Of a stretch of DNA of 64,000 bases, positions 10,890 through 25,740 are shown one piece after another. The stretch is from Undaria pinnatifida (lineage: Eukaryota > Sar > Phaeophyceae > Laminariales > Alariaceae): positions 9,489,128-9,553,127 of the forward strand of contig JABAKD010000013.1 of assembly GCA_012845835.1 (NCBI GenBank), in the 5' to 3' direction. The translations under genes were made by a program, and so were the position numbers. Below the pieces are notes generated by a model that was given only the letters and a program-made list of their open reading frames with translations, did no database searches and was not told the origin of the DNA. Numbering within the stretch: position 1 is the stretch's first letter; each line of letters begins with the position of its first letter.

Positions 10890-11420
10890 CTTTTCTCCGT
10901 CGCCTCTCAAGTATATTTCGCGCCATTTTTTCGGCGCTCAAGTTTATTTCGCGCCATTTTTGTTATAGGGCTGTATGGCGATAAAAATGCCCGCGGTGCC
11001 CGTAGGAAACCCTCCCCCCTGTCGCGTATCAGTTGTCTTTTCGCACCGTTTTGATTTCGGCTGCATAGCGATAAAAGCCTCTTGGTGTCTAGACCCTCTC
11101 GAGTCTCTTTGGCACCATCTTATATCTGGGCTGCATGGCGATCAAAAGACCTGCGGTTTCCGTGGGAAATCCTTCGCCCCGTCGCCTGTCGAGGGATTTT
11201 CGTCCGTTTTGGTTGCGGGTTGCATGGCGATAAAAAGCCCCACGATGTCTGTAAGGGAACCTTTCTCGGTGGCGTCTCAACCGTTTTTTCGCGCCATTAT
11301 TTTTGTCTGGGTTGCATGGCGATAAAGACGCCCGCGGTGTTTGTAGGATAACCTCCTTGTCGTCTGTCGAGAATATTTTGCGCCATTTTTTGTTGCAGGA
11401 TGCATAACGATACAATATAA
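10890..11420. repeat. Tandem array of about 88 bp downstream of BLMH
   Basis: Six GGCGATAAAA-type landmarks occur at about 10978, 11066, 11138, 11226, 11318 and 11406, mostly 88-92 bp apart with one 72 bp unit. Each unit holds GCCCGCGGTGTCCGTAGGAA-like sequence and a TTTCGCGCCATTTTT block. It begins about 40 bases after the BLMH stop codon, so the first units may be in its 3' UTR. Confidence 0.85.
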
Positions 11421-12389
11421 CCCGCGTTATTTTCGCGAGAGTTTTTCGCCACGCGTAATGCTTGGTTTGGCGGGTTGGGCAGACATTACGGGGAAGAGGC
11501 CTACCTGGAAGCATGAGGCGAAACCCCCCGGCTATCACCGCTAAGCTAGTCGAGTACGGCAGTAATATCCAAGTGGAGCATTTTTGTATTCATCAGGTAT
11601 CATACGAGGATTGCATATCATTTTTCGATCCATGGTGAGGTCGAAATATTTTTTGATCTTTTTTTGTAAGTCGACTGAGCCCAAGGGTATGAGTCGAAAC
11701 GCTTTGCGCTTTTTTTATAGGTCAGCTTTGCTCAACAGGTATCATGTCTGTGTCATACCTCGACGCGGTGTTTATGTTGTCGGTGGCATGCCGACGGCCC
11801 CTTTGCTCGTGACAGTCTTGAAATTTGGAAGAAAGTAAATGTTGAGGTCGCGATTGTATGGGCCGGTTTTCCCCCCATGTGTACTGCTCTGTGTCGCGCC
11901 AAGTATAGACTTGAGTCTTCCTAGCACCGTCAACGCCTCATACGTTTTATCCTAACGTTGTCAAAGGACCGCATCTCTCCATCCTCCGCCTTAAGGAAGT
12001 ACTTCGTAGTCTAGATACGTCATTTTTTTTCTGGTTTATTGGCTTGTTCATGTTCCGCTTTTCTTTTCCATTACACTTAGCAGTGCACGCCTAAATATCC
12101 TTGCGTGTTGCATCATATGCACGAATGTACCTCTCGTAGCTAGTGTGTCACCATAGATCTTGTCTCTCCCTACAGTACACTACTTTAGGATGTGAAGAAG
12201 TGGCACGGACAATGGGCATCGATGGCTACAACGAACGGTTTATTAACTTGAATAATACACACATACACACGTGTTGGTATGTACCGTGCCATCAATTTTA
12301 AGTTGCCCGAAGCTTGCGCGTTGAGACTCTATACCGGTGTGGACCTCCTATACATTTTTTCCCCTGGAGGAAGGCCACGGCGGTAGTCC
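11421..12389. other. Intergenic, nothing recognised
   Basis: Short open frames only, without domain-like sequence. Confidence 0.5.
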
Positions 12390-12477
12390 TTAACCTCTCT
12401 AGAACCCCAAAACCCCCTCTATACTAAATCCAAGTATTTATTCTCCCATAACGGTTTTTCAGTGGTAAAAGCGTTAA
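12390..12477 (+). mobile_element. TTAA-ended miniature element
   Basis: TTAACCTCTCTAGAACCCC at the left, GTAAAAGCGTTAA at the right, 88 bp. Confidence 0.8.
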
Positions 12478-12738
12478 CAACTCACTTTTATTGGGCTTCT
12501 GTTTATTTTTCTCATCAGTGACTCAAAGCAACTCCCGCGAGTGGCTGTATCTACCCATAGCGTCTACATCCTTCTCGGTTTCGCGATATGCGCCGCCGTA
12601 TGCGCCGCGGTATAATTATTTTCTCGCTACATGCCAAACAGTACCGTACCGCACTCGTTCAACGATAGAGGTATGAGTATGTATAATGCGATGTGGGTCC
12701 AGGAATCATAGCACTTTAGGCAAAAACAAAAATGACTC

Positions 12739-12833
12739 TTGACGGGGCTTTTACCCCTAAAACCCCTCCCCACACTAGCTACTTCAAGGAGATTTGTCCC
12801 CAAAACGGATTTTTCCAGCTGTAAAGGTGTTAA
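12739..12833 (+). mobile_element. TTAA-ended miniature element
   Basis: About 95 bp. The right end is AGCTGTAAAGGTGTTAA; the left end has decayed to TTGACGGGG. The interior CCCTCCCCACACTAGCTA, TTTGTCCCCAAAACGG follows the family. Confidence 0.78.
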
Positions 12834-12896
12834 CCCAAACTCGTCGGAATGTTTATTATTGTTTTGCAATCATCTATCTGAACGTTTGTTATACGT

Positions 12897-13075
12897 TGTT
12901 TGTTGTTGTTCTCACATTAACTCGCATAATCAAGTCCGTGGTCACAGGACAGGCTCCAGTCACTCTGGAGCTGAGGAATACCCCAGGAAAAAACATACAC
13001 AACCCAAGGTGGTACACGCATATATATATATCACAGCTGACGCAATTCATGCCTCCAACAGAAACATATAAAAAT
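12897..13075 (+). repeat. Interspersed repeat family D, copy 1
   Basis: Nearly identical to 44524-44688 (TCCGTGGTCACAG, CTCCAGTCACTCTGGAGCTG, TCATGCCTCCA.CAGAAACAT). Both copies directly follow a TTG-rich simple repeat; here the run is short. Confidence 0.85.
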
Positions 13076-13245
13076 GAAATCGGGAGTCAGTCTACGATGT
13101 GCCAGGTCCAGCCCGGTGCATACGTCTCACTACTCACGCCTGTGGAGGAACCAAATATTCCGATTGCCACCCAAGGAAGACTACCACGTATATATTTCAC
13201 TTGGTATCTATCACTCCGCATACGCAAGACAGGCATAAGTCAATT

Positions 13246-13402
13246 TGAGAAAAAGAAAAAAAAAAGAAAATAAGATAAAGGAAAGAAAAGAGAAGAAAAA
13301 CGAAACAAAACGAAAAATAATACAAGAAAAGACAAGACAAGAAAGCAAGGAAAGAAGAAGAAAAGAAAACAAGAAATAAAAATAAAAATAAAAGAAAGGA
13401 AA
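13246..13402. repeat. A-rich polypurine tract
   Basis: Almost uninterrupted A/G (AAAGAAAAA, GAAAAGAA variants). Confidence 0.85.
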
Positions 13403-13614
13403 TAAATCTCATACTAGCAGACCCTAGGAACTGGCTAAGGATGGCATTGGGCTAACAGAGGGTATCACGTCCATCATCAATGGCACCTGGGAGAGAACGC
13501 AACATGGCGAAGAAGTCAGGGCGGTCTTATGCTATCTTGTGACGGCCATTAGAATGCCCACACCTTTCAATACGATGATGGCCAAACCCAGACTTCAGTC
13601 TCTTGGGCATGACG

Positions 13615-13712
13615 CTCCCCCTTCCCCCCCTCCCCCCTTCCTCCCTTTCCCCCTCCCCCCTCCCCCCCTCCCCCAGTCCCCTCCCCGCCCCCCCCCCTTC
13701 CCCCTCCCCCCG
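13615..13712. repeat. C/T polypyrimidine tract
   Basis: About 95 bases of CCCCCTCC/CTTCC, abutting the LINE remnant. Confidence 0.9.
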
Positions 13713-13714
13713 GC

Positions 13715-14035
13715 CGCTTAGAGATGCCAACGGTGGATGGCGCTGCCGCAGCCTTTGCGCGTCGCTCTGCAGCTTTACGTCTCTCCGTTTCATGCCAATT
13801 CCGCATGAACAACTCGGCTCCCTCCTCTACTCTTCGAAACCATCTGCTAGCGTTCTGAGCAGCCTTTCGCCATCCTTCGAATTTCATTCCAAAGACCGAC
13901 ATATATATCCTTCTTCAGGTGATCCATCCAGTATTTCTCTTGCCCCCCTGAGTAGCCCTTACCCCCATCGAACTCCCCAAACATCATCCTCTGTGGCAGA
14001 CATACGTATGCCATTACGGGAGTTTGGTCTTCTGG
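13715..14035 (-). pseudogene. Decayed non-LTR retrotransposon reverse transcriptase C-terminus
   Basis: Minus-strand translation gives CLPQRMMFGEFDGGKGYSGG, QEKYWMDHLKKDI, then after a frame change near 13900 VFGMKFEGWRKAAQNASRWF, RRVEEGAELFMRNWHETE and a KAAERRAK tail. This follows the conserved C-terminal region of many LINE reverse transcriptases (pattern LFGEL..GKR..GGQ.KRY.D.LK.DL, then W...A.DR..WR). The frameshift and absence of an upstream polymerase core show it is a relic. The assignment rests on a remembered pattern. Confidence 0.6.
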
Positions 14036-15260
14036 TCACACTTTCATTCAGTTTACTCAAAAAGTAAAAACAATGGTGAGGTATGCATATAGAGCTCAAG
14101 TAATAACGAAAGCCTCGCAGAAAGAAAAGTGCACCTACCTATCTATTTCTACCGTATACGTGTGACATGACATATGTTACTGCGTTTTTTTAGTGCGGTG
14201 GTACCGAGCCACGCAAACGACGAGTGGCCTACGGCCAGTGGACCAAATGGGGGTATAAATATTTTCCCCCTCACTCCCGTAATCTTGGTCGGAGCACAAG
14301 CCGGGGTGCCTTCGGAAGTCGTCGCTGGACGTTTGTTCTCTTGGTGGATGGCCACTATCAGATAAGAAGAGAGGATCCCTCGCCAAGCTGCTTTGTCGGC
14401 TGCAGAGACGAGAAACAAAACAGGGTTTGGCCACGAAACGTTTTCGTATAGATCCGCCCAGGCTCGGCGGTCCCTCTTGCACGACCTCCATAAACGCGAT
14501 AAATACGTTTATTTCGTGCCCGCAGTTTTCTGCTTGCTGCCCATCAACAATGAAACAGGTCTGAATAGCAGGTGTGAGAGGACCTCGTACCTACCTGTTC
14601 ATTTTTTTGGGACTCTAGAGGCGAGAAACGACAGATATCATGGACGAACACAGCATTTCGGTGACACGTAGCTACCCGGCGCTGCTGGGCTAGGGGATGA
14701 CACATTATACGTAACCCTTGGGGCACGCAAAGAAAAGCGGTCGTCCACACCTCCTCTTCTTCTAGTCTACTTTCTTTGTGCCGTATGTCGAGCAAGATGA
14801 AACACGAAACACCCCCGTTGTACGAGTTTCAAAGTTGTTTTTCTCGACAACGGGCAAAGTGCAAACAAACGCCGAGCAACGCGTATGTATATGGAAAGTT
14901 GTCGAACAGTCGACTAGACCTCCCCAAAGCAAGCCACAATTTCCGCTGTGTGCCCCGCTGTGGTGGTGGAGATTATCGGGGTCTGAAACTCATCCCAGGT
15001 GGTTTGATATCTTGCGCGCTGTAGACTATGCGTTTAGTCTTTAGTCCATAAATTTTGCACACTTCTACTTTCCAGCTTCTGGACAAAAGCCGTGGTCACA
15101 GGTGTCGTCCCTTCTTCCCTCCGGTTCTTGTAACTTCAGTTTTTATCGCGCATAGGGTTCAGCAATCCCACTGCTCGTCGATTTTTCATCAAGTGTTGCT
15201 AACCCACGCTCGCGCTCTATGCAAGTCAACTTGTGCTCACGAAAAAGTCCCCAACGAATT
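14036..15260. other. Intergenic, nothing recognised
   Basis: Short frames only. The LINE relic might be expected to extend here, but no reverse transcriptase motif such as the YADD box was seen. Confidence 0.45.
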
Positions 15261-15267
15261 TTCACGA

Positions 15268-15352
15268 GTATGCACTCGGGGGGATTCGAACTCCGAAACT
15301 GACCTATACCAGGCTCGAGGATAATAACCTGGTGCGCCACGGGGCGACCGTG
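15268..15352 (-). ncRNA. tRNA-like Pol III promoter signature (pseudo-tRNA or SINE head)
   Basis: The minus strand has a box-A-like TGGCGCACCAGG and, about 50 bases on, a box-B-like GAGTTCGAATCC. A hairpin ACCAGG...CCTGGT lies between them. The acceptor ends do not pair, so a working tRNA is unlikely. Confidence 0.3.
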
Positions 15353-15376
15353 GATGTATAGTCTACATCTATATAA

Positions 15377-16662
15377 TATACAAGGGGCTACGCCGGTGGC
15401 CTGGACGGCCGCCGGTCGCAGCGCAGGATAGTAAATATTAAGAGGGTAAGAAGTAATGCCAAGAGTTAGACGAAGTTTGTTAATTCATATATATATAAGG
15501 GAGATACTGGAAAGGGAAAATGCCGACAATTTTTTCCTGATTTCCCGTGGGCGGCGGAACACTGCGAGAAGGCAGCCTGGAAATTATGGGAGAGCATGGC
15601 GGTTCACCCCAGCTGGGTGACGCTCTGCGTTGCTACGCAGAAAGGCGCGGCCACAGCTGCTGCTGTGCATATACCATTTGTAGCTTCGTGATGCTGCTGT
15701 GCATATACCATTTGTAGTTGGGCTGCGAAAGCAACTGAGTTAAATCGACACACGACGCGTATGAAAATACGCGGAAGTGTGGTGAGCTAAAATAAAGCTT
15801 TATTTTTCCCCATCCGCCGGAGGATAAAAAAAAAAAAAAAAAAAAAACATTTGTAGCTTCGTGATGCTGCTGTGCATATACCATTTATTTGTAGCTTCGT
15901 CATGCTGCAGGCTCATCATAGCTTCAGCTACTGCTGTACATCATGTACATGTACGTGCTGCTGTAGACTACCGGGGGTTCAAAAATATTGAGAGTTCGCA
16001 GTTCTCCACGATGCCTAGCTGCTGCTGTGCATATACCATTTATTTGTAGCTTCGTGATTCTGCTGTGCATATACCATTTGTAGCTTCGTGATGCTGCTGT
16101 GCATATACCATTTATTTGTAGCTTCGTGATGCTGCAGGCTCATCATAGCTTCAGCTACTGCTGTACATCATGTACATGTACACGTGCTGCTGTAGACTAC
16201 CGGGGGTTCAAAAAAATTGAGAGTTCGCAGTTCTCCACTACGCCTGGGTGGCATGTGTCGTACGAACTTTTCTTCCCCAGATCCTAGCACAAACCTCGCT
16301 CAGTGGCCTTTACAATGGCGACGCCGGCCAGGTAATCGACCCCCCCCCGTGTGTCGGAGGTCAGAGAACACGTACCGAAGAAATAATGCGAAGACATTAG
16401 CCCTGTGTGCAGACTACGCACCAAACGTCTCACAGGGCACGGTTTTTCGGAGATCTCGTCGTAGATCTCGACGTCGAGGCCTCGCGCGCGCGCTACGGCG
16501 CCGAGCGGGCGGATCAGCTGAGCCGGTGGTTGCAGGCGAGGCGGGGGCACGCCTCAGCGAAGAAACCGCGCGCAAAGGCAGTCAGAGGCGGGAGATATCC
16601 GCAGACGTAAGGATGTGCATATTTATGTGATAATAAGCGAACTAAGATATATAGATTTATAT
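15377..16662. repeat. Segmental repeat, copy 2
   Basis: Partner of 54-941, enlarged by a SINE-like insertion (15718-15847 plus target duplication) and by internal reduplication: the block with GCTGCAGGCTCATCATAGC and CTACCGGGGGTTCAAAAA appears at about 15900-16010 and again at about 16130-16240. The 3' half (16290-16620) is almost identical to 590-900. Confidence 0.88.
15718..15847 (+). mobile_element. SINE-like element, young copy with A-tail and 9 bp target duplication
   Basis: About 130 bp, starting TTGGGCTGCGAAAGC, with GAGTTAAATCGACACACGAC, then CCCCATCCGCCGGAGGAT and a tail of about 20 A. CATTTGTAG stands directly before (15709-15717) and after (15848-15856). The homologous place in copy 1 of the segmental repeat (near 350 or 396) is uninterrupted. 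The head is not convincingly tRNA-derived. Confidence 0.85.
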
Positions 16663-17160
16663 GATGAAGGTATACGTATCCGTGAACTAAAAAATATGCA
16701 GTATATATACTGGGGGAGATCACGTCAATGCATAGCGTTTGCGCTGATTCCATCCTCAGTGCTACTACTGACATTTATGTCACCATTACGTAGTACGTTC
16801 GTATTACTTTTGTCTCGAAAATGCCGAAATGTGGGTGTAAAAATTCCCAGATAGACTGTGTTGCCACACACTTCGCGCTGTCGCATGTATTGTGTGCACC
16901 AAACACGTGCCTGTCTGCTGCCTGCTGCGCGAGTATCATAGTCTACTGCTGCTGCTCGTGTAGAAGCTGCCGCCGCACTGCGTACAAGTACCACGAAGTT
17001 CGTGGGTCTTGGCTGTTTAGTACCACAACCAGGTATCTTACGGCAGTATATCTGTGAATCTGTGATGTTGTCGTGATGGCGTCGTCGTATTCGTTTTCCA
17101 GCCGCCTCAGCCGTTTCATCTTGCCGTTTTTTTGTAGCCGGTAAAAACAACGCCTCCAAA
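16663..17160. other. Upstream region of alpha-tubulin, nothing recognised
   Basis: No TATA box can be singled out and no known element is seen. Confidence 0.4.
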
Positions 17161-17330
17161 ATGGAGTTCCGTTGCCTTTCTCCCTTGCGTGTACCTTGCC
17201 TTGCCCTCGGCTCACACTTTTCGGACCTGCCGTCGCATCGCGTGACGACTCGCCCGATAACTTCCCCAAGCTCAGCCTTCCCACACCCCTCTTGCCATCT
17301 ATCTCCCTCTCTTCCTGCCCCTACAACACC
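17161..17330 (+). promoter_or_regulatory. Probable 5' UTR/promoter-proximal region of alpha-tubulin with overlapping upstream ORF
   Basis: C/T-rich and free of repeats. An upstream ATG at 17161 (AAAATGGAG) opens a frame that overlaps the tubulin ATG in a different phase. Whether it is in the mRNA depends on the unknown transcription start. The tubulin ATG at 17331 has context ACACCATGCG. Confidence 0.4.
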
Positions 17331-21695
<4,365 letters not shown>

Positions 21696-21716
21696 CTCTT
21701 CTCATCGAGCTCTTGA

Positions 21717-21940
21717 AGCTTGCGCACTACAACAGCAACGACTATCATTTGACAGTTGTAGTAGCATGATCACTGTTTGCTATTAGCTTGCGTGCGACAA
21801 CAGCAGCGGCTATCATGCGACAGTTGTAGTAGAAGTAGCAGTAGGATCATTGTGTGCACGTAGCTTACGCGCGATATCAACGATGACTTATCATATCATA
21901 TGGCAGTTGTTGTGGTAGCAGTAGGATCACTGTATGCAGC
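21717..21940 (+). repeat. Triplicated hairpin-forming repeat in the alpha-tubulin 3' UTR
   Basis: Three units of about 70-78 bases start at 21717, 21785 and 21861 with AGCTT(G/A)CG. Each holds ACAACAGC, CTATCAT, ACAGTTGTAGTAG and GATCA(C/T)TGT. In unit 1 ACTACAAC can pair with GTTGTAGT around a 20-base loop; units 2 and 3 keep shorter stems. It starts about 20 bases after the stop codon. Confidence 0.75.
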
Positions 21941-23860
21941 ATGGCGTCTTGTTCTCTCACCAACTACAGTTTTCAACGAACTGCTTGGTAAGAGTTGACG
22001 GTTGGCAGTGCGTTTGGTGGGTAGGCGGATGGGTAGAGGGGTGAGGGTACTCATGGGCCAAGCAATACTGGTACCCTGCCGCTTTGTAAATCTGTCTTGT
22101 TTCTGTACGTACGTATGATTCTTACATGCAATTTATGTTTTTCAAACTGCCTGACGTTGCTTGATGGGCACGCGACATGCTTTCACAACACCAGCTGGTA
22201 CATTTCCTTTTGTCGTGGTGGAATGCCTCAGATGGTTTGCAACCCCGCGGGATGTTTTTTTTTCTCCCACGCTGCAATCTGCCTTATGGGCATTGTTCTG
22301 CACACCCTGAATGCGTCGGATGCTCCCGAACTCTCGTCACATATGTTGAAAGCGGGTTGGCGTGTTTTTTTTCTGACGCTGACATATCCGCTCTGTGCTT
22401 GCATAGAATCTTCTTTGTTAGCACACCCTGCCCTTGTTTTGTGGTTTGCAAACCCGTCAGTCTCTGTATATTAATTGTCGGTCACCCTTGTGCGGTCAAG
22501 GTTGTGCACCCGTCAGTCACAGCGGCACTGCTGCTCGTGTAACGAACCCACGTTTTGCGCGATACAGACTGAACGGCAAAACCGGGAAAACATTTCTGTA
22601 CGTAATGCGCATCGGTCCAACCTCACCGTCGTAGCGTCCCCCCTTGCTGGTTGACCGAAACATGACCAGTCACGCGATGCTGCTGTGTAGACTACTCTAA
22701 TAATAAACGATGGAGCCATTTTTACCTCAATCAAGACTTGAAGAGAAAACCCGGCCGTATTGGTCTTATTCCGTTTAGAAGTACCCCTTTACAGCACGCC
22801 ACATGCACCTTATTGCTTATTGTTTTTCTCAACCGAAGTTGAAGGCAACACCGGCGTAACCCCTTTGCAGCCCTTAACCCCTCCCCATGCCAATTCGAAG
22901 TGCTTTGCCCCCAAAAACGAGTTTCGAGTTGCCTACGCAATTAGGTTGGCCATGACAGACGCGCTAGCACCACCCTCAAACCAAGATGAACGAAGCAGGG
23001 ACAACTTTCGGCTGACGCGTACTGTCAAATCTAATCAAGACAGGGTTCGCTCAAATTTGAGACGGGCGCGCTGGCTACCTACTGGAACTCCGCATTAGAA
23101 AGAAAGGAAAAAATCTGCCGCGCTAGCGTCAATGTCATATCAAGGGTAGTGCGCCGGCCTACTTGACCTCTTGTCAACACCTCGAACCCAGAGACGCGGT
23201 TACACCATCAGACCTTCCTACAAACTCGACCCTTTGCGCAAGTTCTCGCAATATCGTCACCCCCCCCGAGCTGGATGACTAGTAAGGACGGCAGCGCGCT
23301 ACTCACGACGGATATGTTGGCACGTCATTGATTATTACCATTGATTATTACCCCAGTCTACCCCGTTGGCAAAAAGCATAGTCTGCGCTACAAAACAAAC
23401 GTGAAACAAACGTACCTCCACGTAATATACAATACTTGTCTAGACTATATTTACAACATACAACAGCAGGAACTATGCAACGTACATAGTCTACTTGTAC
23501 ACGTATTATGAAAATGGTACTCGGGGATAAGTCGCTGGTTGAGCACAAGAAACCACCGCAAGAGAAACCCCTGACCTTCCCGTAACAGAGTGTGGGAGCT
23601 AAAGAAATACGAAAAAGGTTATGCCTTGACGGGAAACCCTGTATTTTGGTCCGACCTCCTCGTCGACCACCCCTCCCCCCAAGCAGGTTGGCCGACACAA
23701 GGCCAGCCACGCGATGCTCCAGACGGTGGACCCAATCTGCTTTAGTTCAGCTAAGACTGAGAGGAGAAAACCCATCTTGTTTTTCCGTTTAGGAAAGCCC
23801 CTTCCAGCACGCCAAATGCACCTTACTACTCACTATCGTGACGAACGGAACGCTCCTTTC
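21941..23860. other. Intergenic, with one diverged 170 bp duplication
   Basis: No gene was recognised. About 22640-22830 and 23660-23830 are diverged copies of each other (CACGCGATGCT, GAGAAAACCC, CAGCACGCCA.ATGCACCTTA). A piece near 22858-22930 resembles the TTAA miniature family (CCCTTAACCCCTCCCC, CCCCAAAAACGAGTTT). The rest shows nothing. Confidence 0.5.
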
Positions 23861-23869
23861 AAGGAGAAC

Positions 23870-25740
23870 CTTCATGACGCTTTTATGGTGATGTATTCTC
23901 TTTCGTGGAGCGTTCATGTGGAGTCCCCACGGCGCTTCTATGGTACTTTCATGGTGCTTGTATCGCGGGTGGTGCATACTCTTTCATGAGGTTTTATTCG
24001 TGCTTCGATGGTGGTGGGTGGTGCACGCCCATCATGGGGCGGGCTTTCGTCGTGCTTTCGTCGACTTCAGTGGGGCTTCCTTGGTACCTCCATGGTGCTT
24101 TCATGGGTTTTCAGTATGCTTTCATGGTGTGCTTTCGTGATATACTCATGGTGGATTTGTGTTGCTTCCTTGGCGTTTCCCTGGCGCCTTCATTAGCCTC
24201 CATTGTGCGTTCATGGTGGTTTATGCGCTTTCATGTTACCTTCGCGGGCTTCCATGGGGCTTTCGTCGAGTTTTATGGGCTTTCCGGGTGTTTTCATGGC
24301 ACGTTATTGGGGGTGTAGGTGCTTTCATAGAGCCTCCATCGTACTCTGATAGTGCTTTCATGGGGTGGGGGGTAGGTGCCTTCGTGATGCTTTCATGCGC
24401 GTGTATGCGCTTCCTGCGGTGATGCAGTGGTGTATGCGCTTTCATGGGGCCTTCATTATGCATCTATTGACCCCATAGTGCTGCCATGGCCCTCTGATGG
24501 TACTTTGATGAGCTTTCATTGTGCTTTTGTGCTGCTTTTCTCAACGCTCTTTCGTGATGGTGTTGCGCTTCCACGGGGCTTAGTATAGTGCGTTCATAGG
24601 GCTGTCACGGTGCTATCATGGAAGTGTATACGCTTTCATGGCGTTTTTGCGGGGTTTGCAATGAATTGTTTGCACTCATGGAGCTTTCGAAGGTCTTCGT
24701 TGACTTTCTTCGTGGTGTGTTCACGGTGCTTTCATGACGGTGTATGCGCGTTTGTGGTGCTTTCACGGTGTTTTCGTGTGCCTTTCGTTGTGCTTTCATT
24801 GGGCTTTCATGGGGGTATATGCGCTTCCATGCGGCTTGCATGTACTTTCATAAGGCATTCGTGGTGCTGTCGTGGACTACCATGACGTTTCTATGGTGTT
24901 TTTTCACGGTTATTCGTCGAGGTTTAGGCGCTTGCATGGGGCTTGCATGGTGTTTCCATGGTGCTTCCATGGGCTTACGCAAAGGTATTATACCTCCACG
25001 ATGCTTTCATTATGCATTCGTGGATTCCCGTAGTGCTTCAATGGTGCTTCCGTGGTGGTATATGTGCTTTCATGACTATTTCACGGGCTCCCGTAGTGCT
25101 GCCGTGGAATCACGTGCGGTTTCACGGTGCTTTCACCGGGGAGTGTGCATTTTCATTCTGCTTTTATGAAGGGGTGTGAGCATTCATGTCGCTTTGGTCG
25201 GGCTTTCACGCGGGTGTATGCGCATCCATGAGGTGGTGTATGCGTGTGAGGTGCTGCCATGGACTTCCATGATTATTTGATGTACTTCCATTGGGATTTC
25301 ACTGCGGTTTTAAGGCGATTGCATTGGACTTTCTTTGTACGTTCGACCAAGGTTGCGGAAGGTGGTGGACTTCCATGGCACCTGCATTCATGGATTTCCG
25401 TGGTGGCGGATTCCCTTTCGTGGTGATTCCACGGGCTCTCGTGATGCTTTCGTTGAGGTGCAGGAGCTTTCACGTTGTTTTCATGCGGCATTCTTCGAGG
25501 TGTATACGCTATGATGGGTCTTCCATAGTGCTTTCATGGGACCTCCGCGGTGCTTTCGTAGTGCTTCCGTGGTGCTTTCATGATTTTTTTCCGTGGTATT
25601 TTCATTATGCTTCCGTTGTGATTGCATGTTGTGTTCATTATGCTTCCGTGGACTTCCATTGAACTTTAAGTGGTATTTTACGGGGCTCCCATACCCCTTC
25701 TACACGCATTCATGGACGGGCCCAGAAAACTTTCATAAAA
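23870..25740. repeat. 1.9 kb degenerate minisatellite, GCTTTCATGGT core
   Basis: Well over a hundred variants of an 11-base word (GCTTTCATGGT, GCTTCCATGG, GCTTTCGTGG) fill the region, with no other sequence class. GGTGTATGCGCTTTCATG recurs as a higher-order unit. Open frames across it are by-products of the repeat. Confidence 0.85.

Noticed and set aside
23905-25662. Several plus-strand frames of 70-140 codons
   Set aside because: Products of the GCTTTCATGGT repeat field, with repetitive Phe/His/Gly composition.
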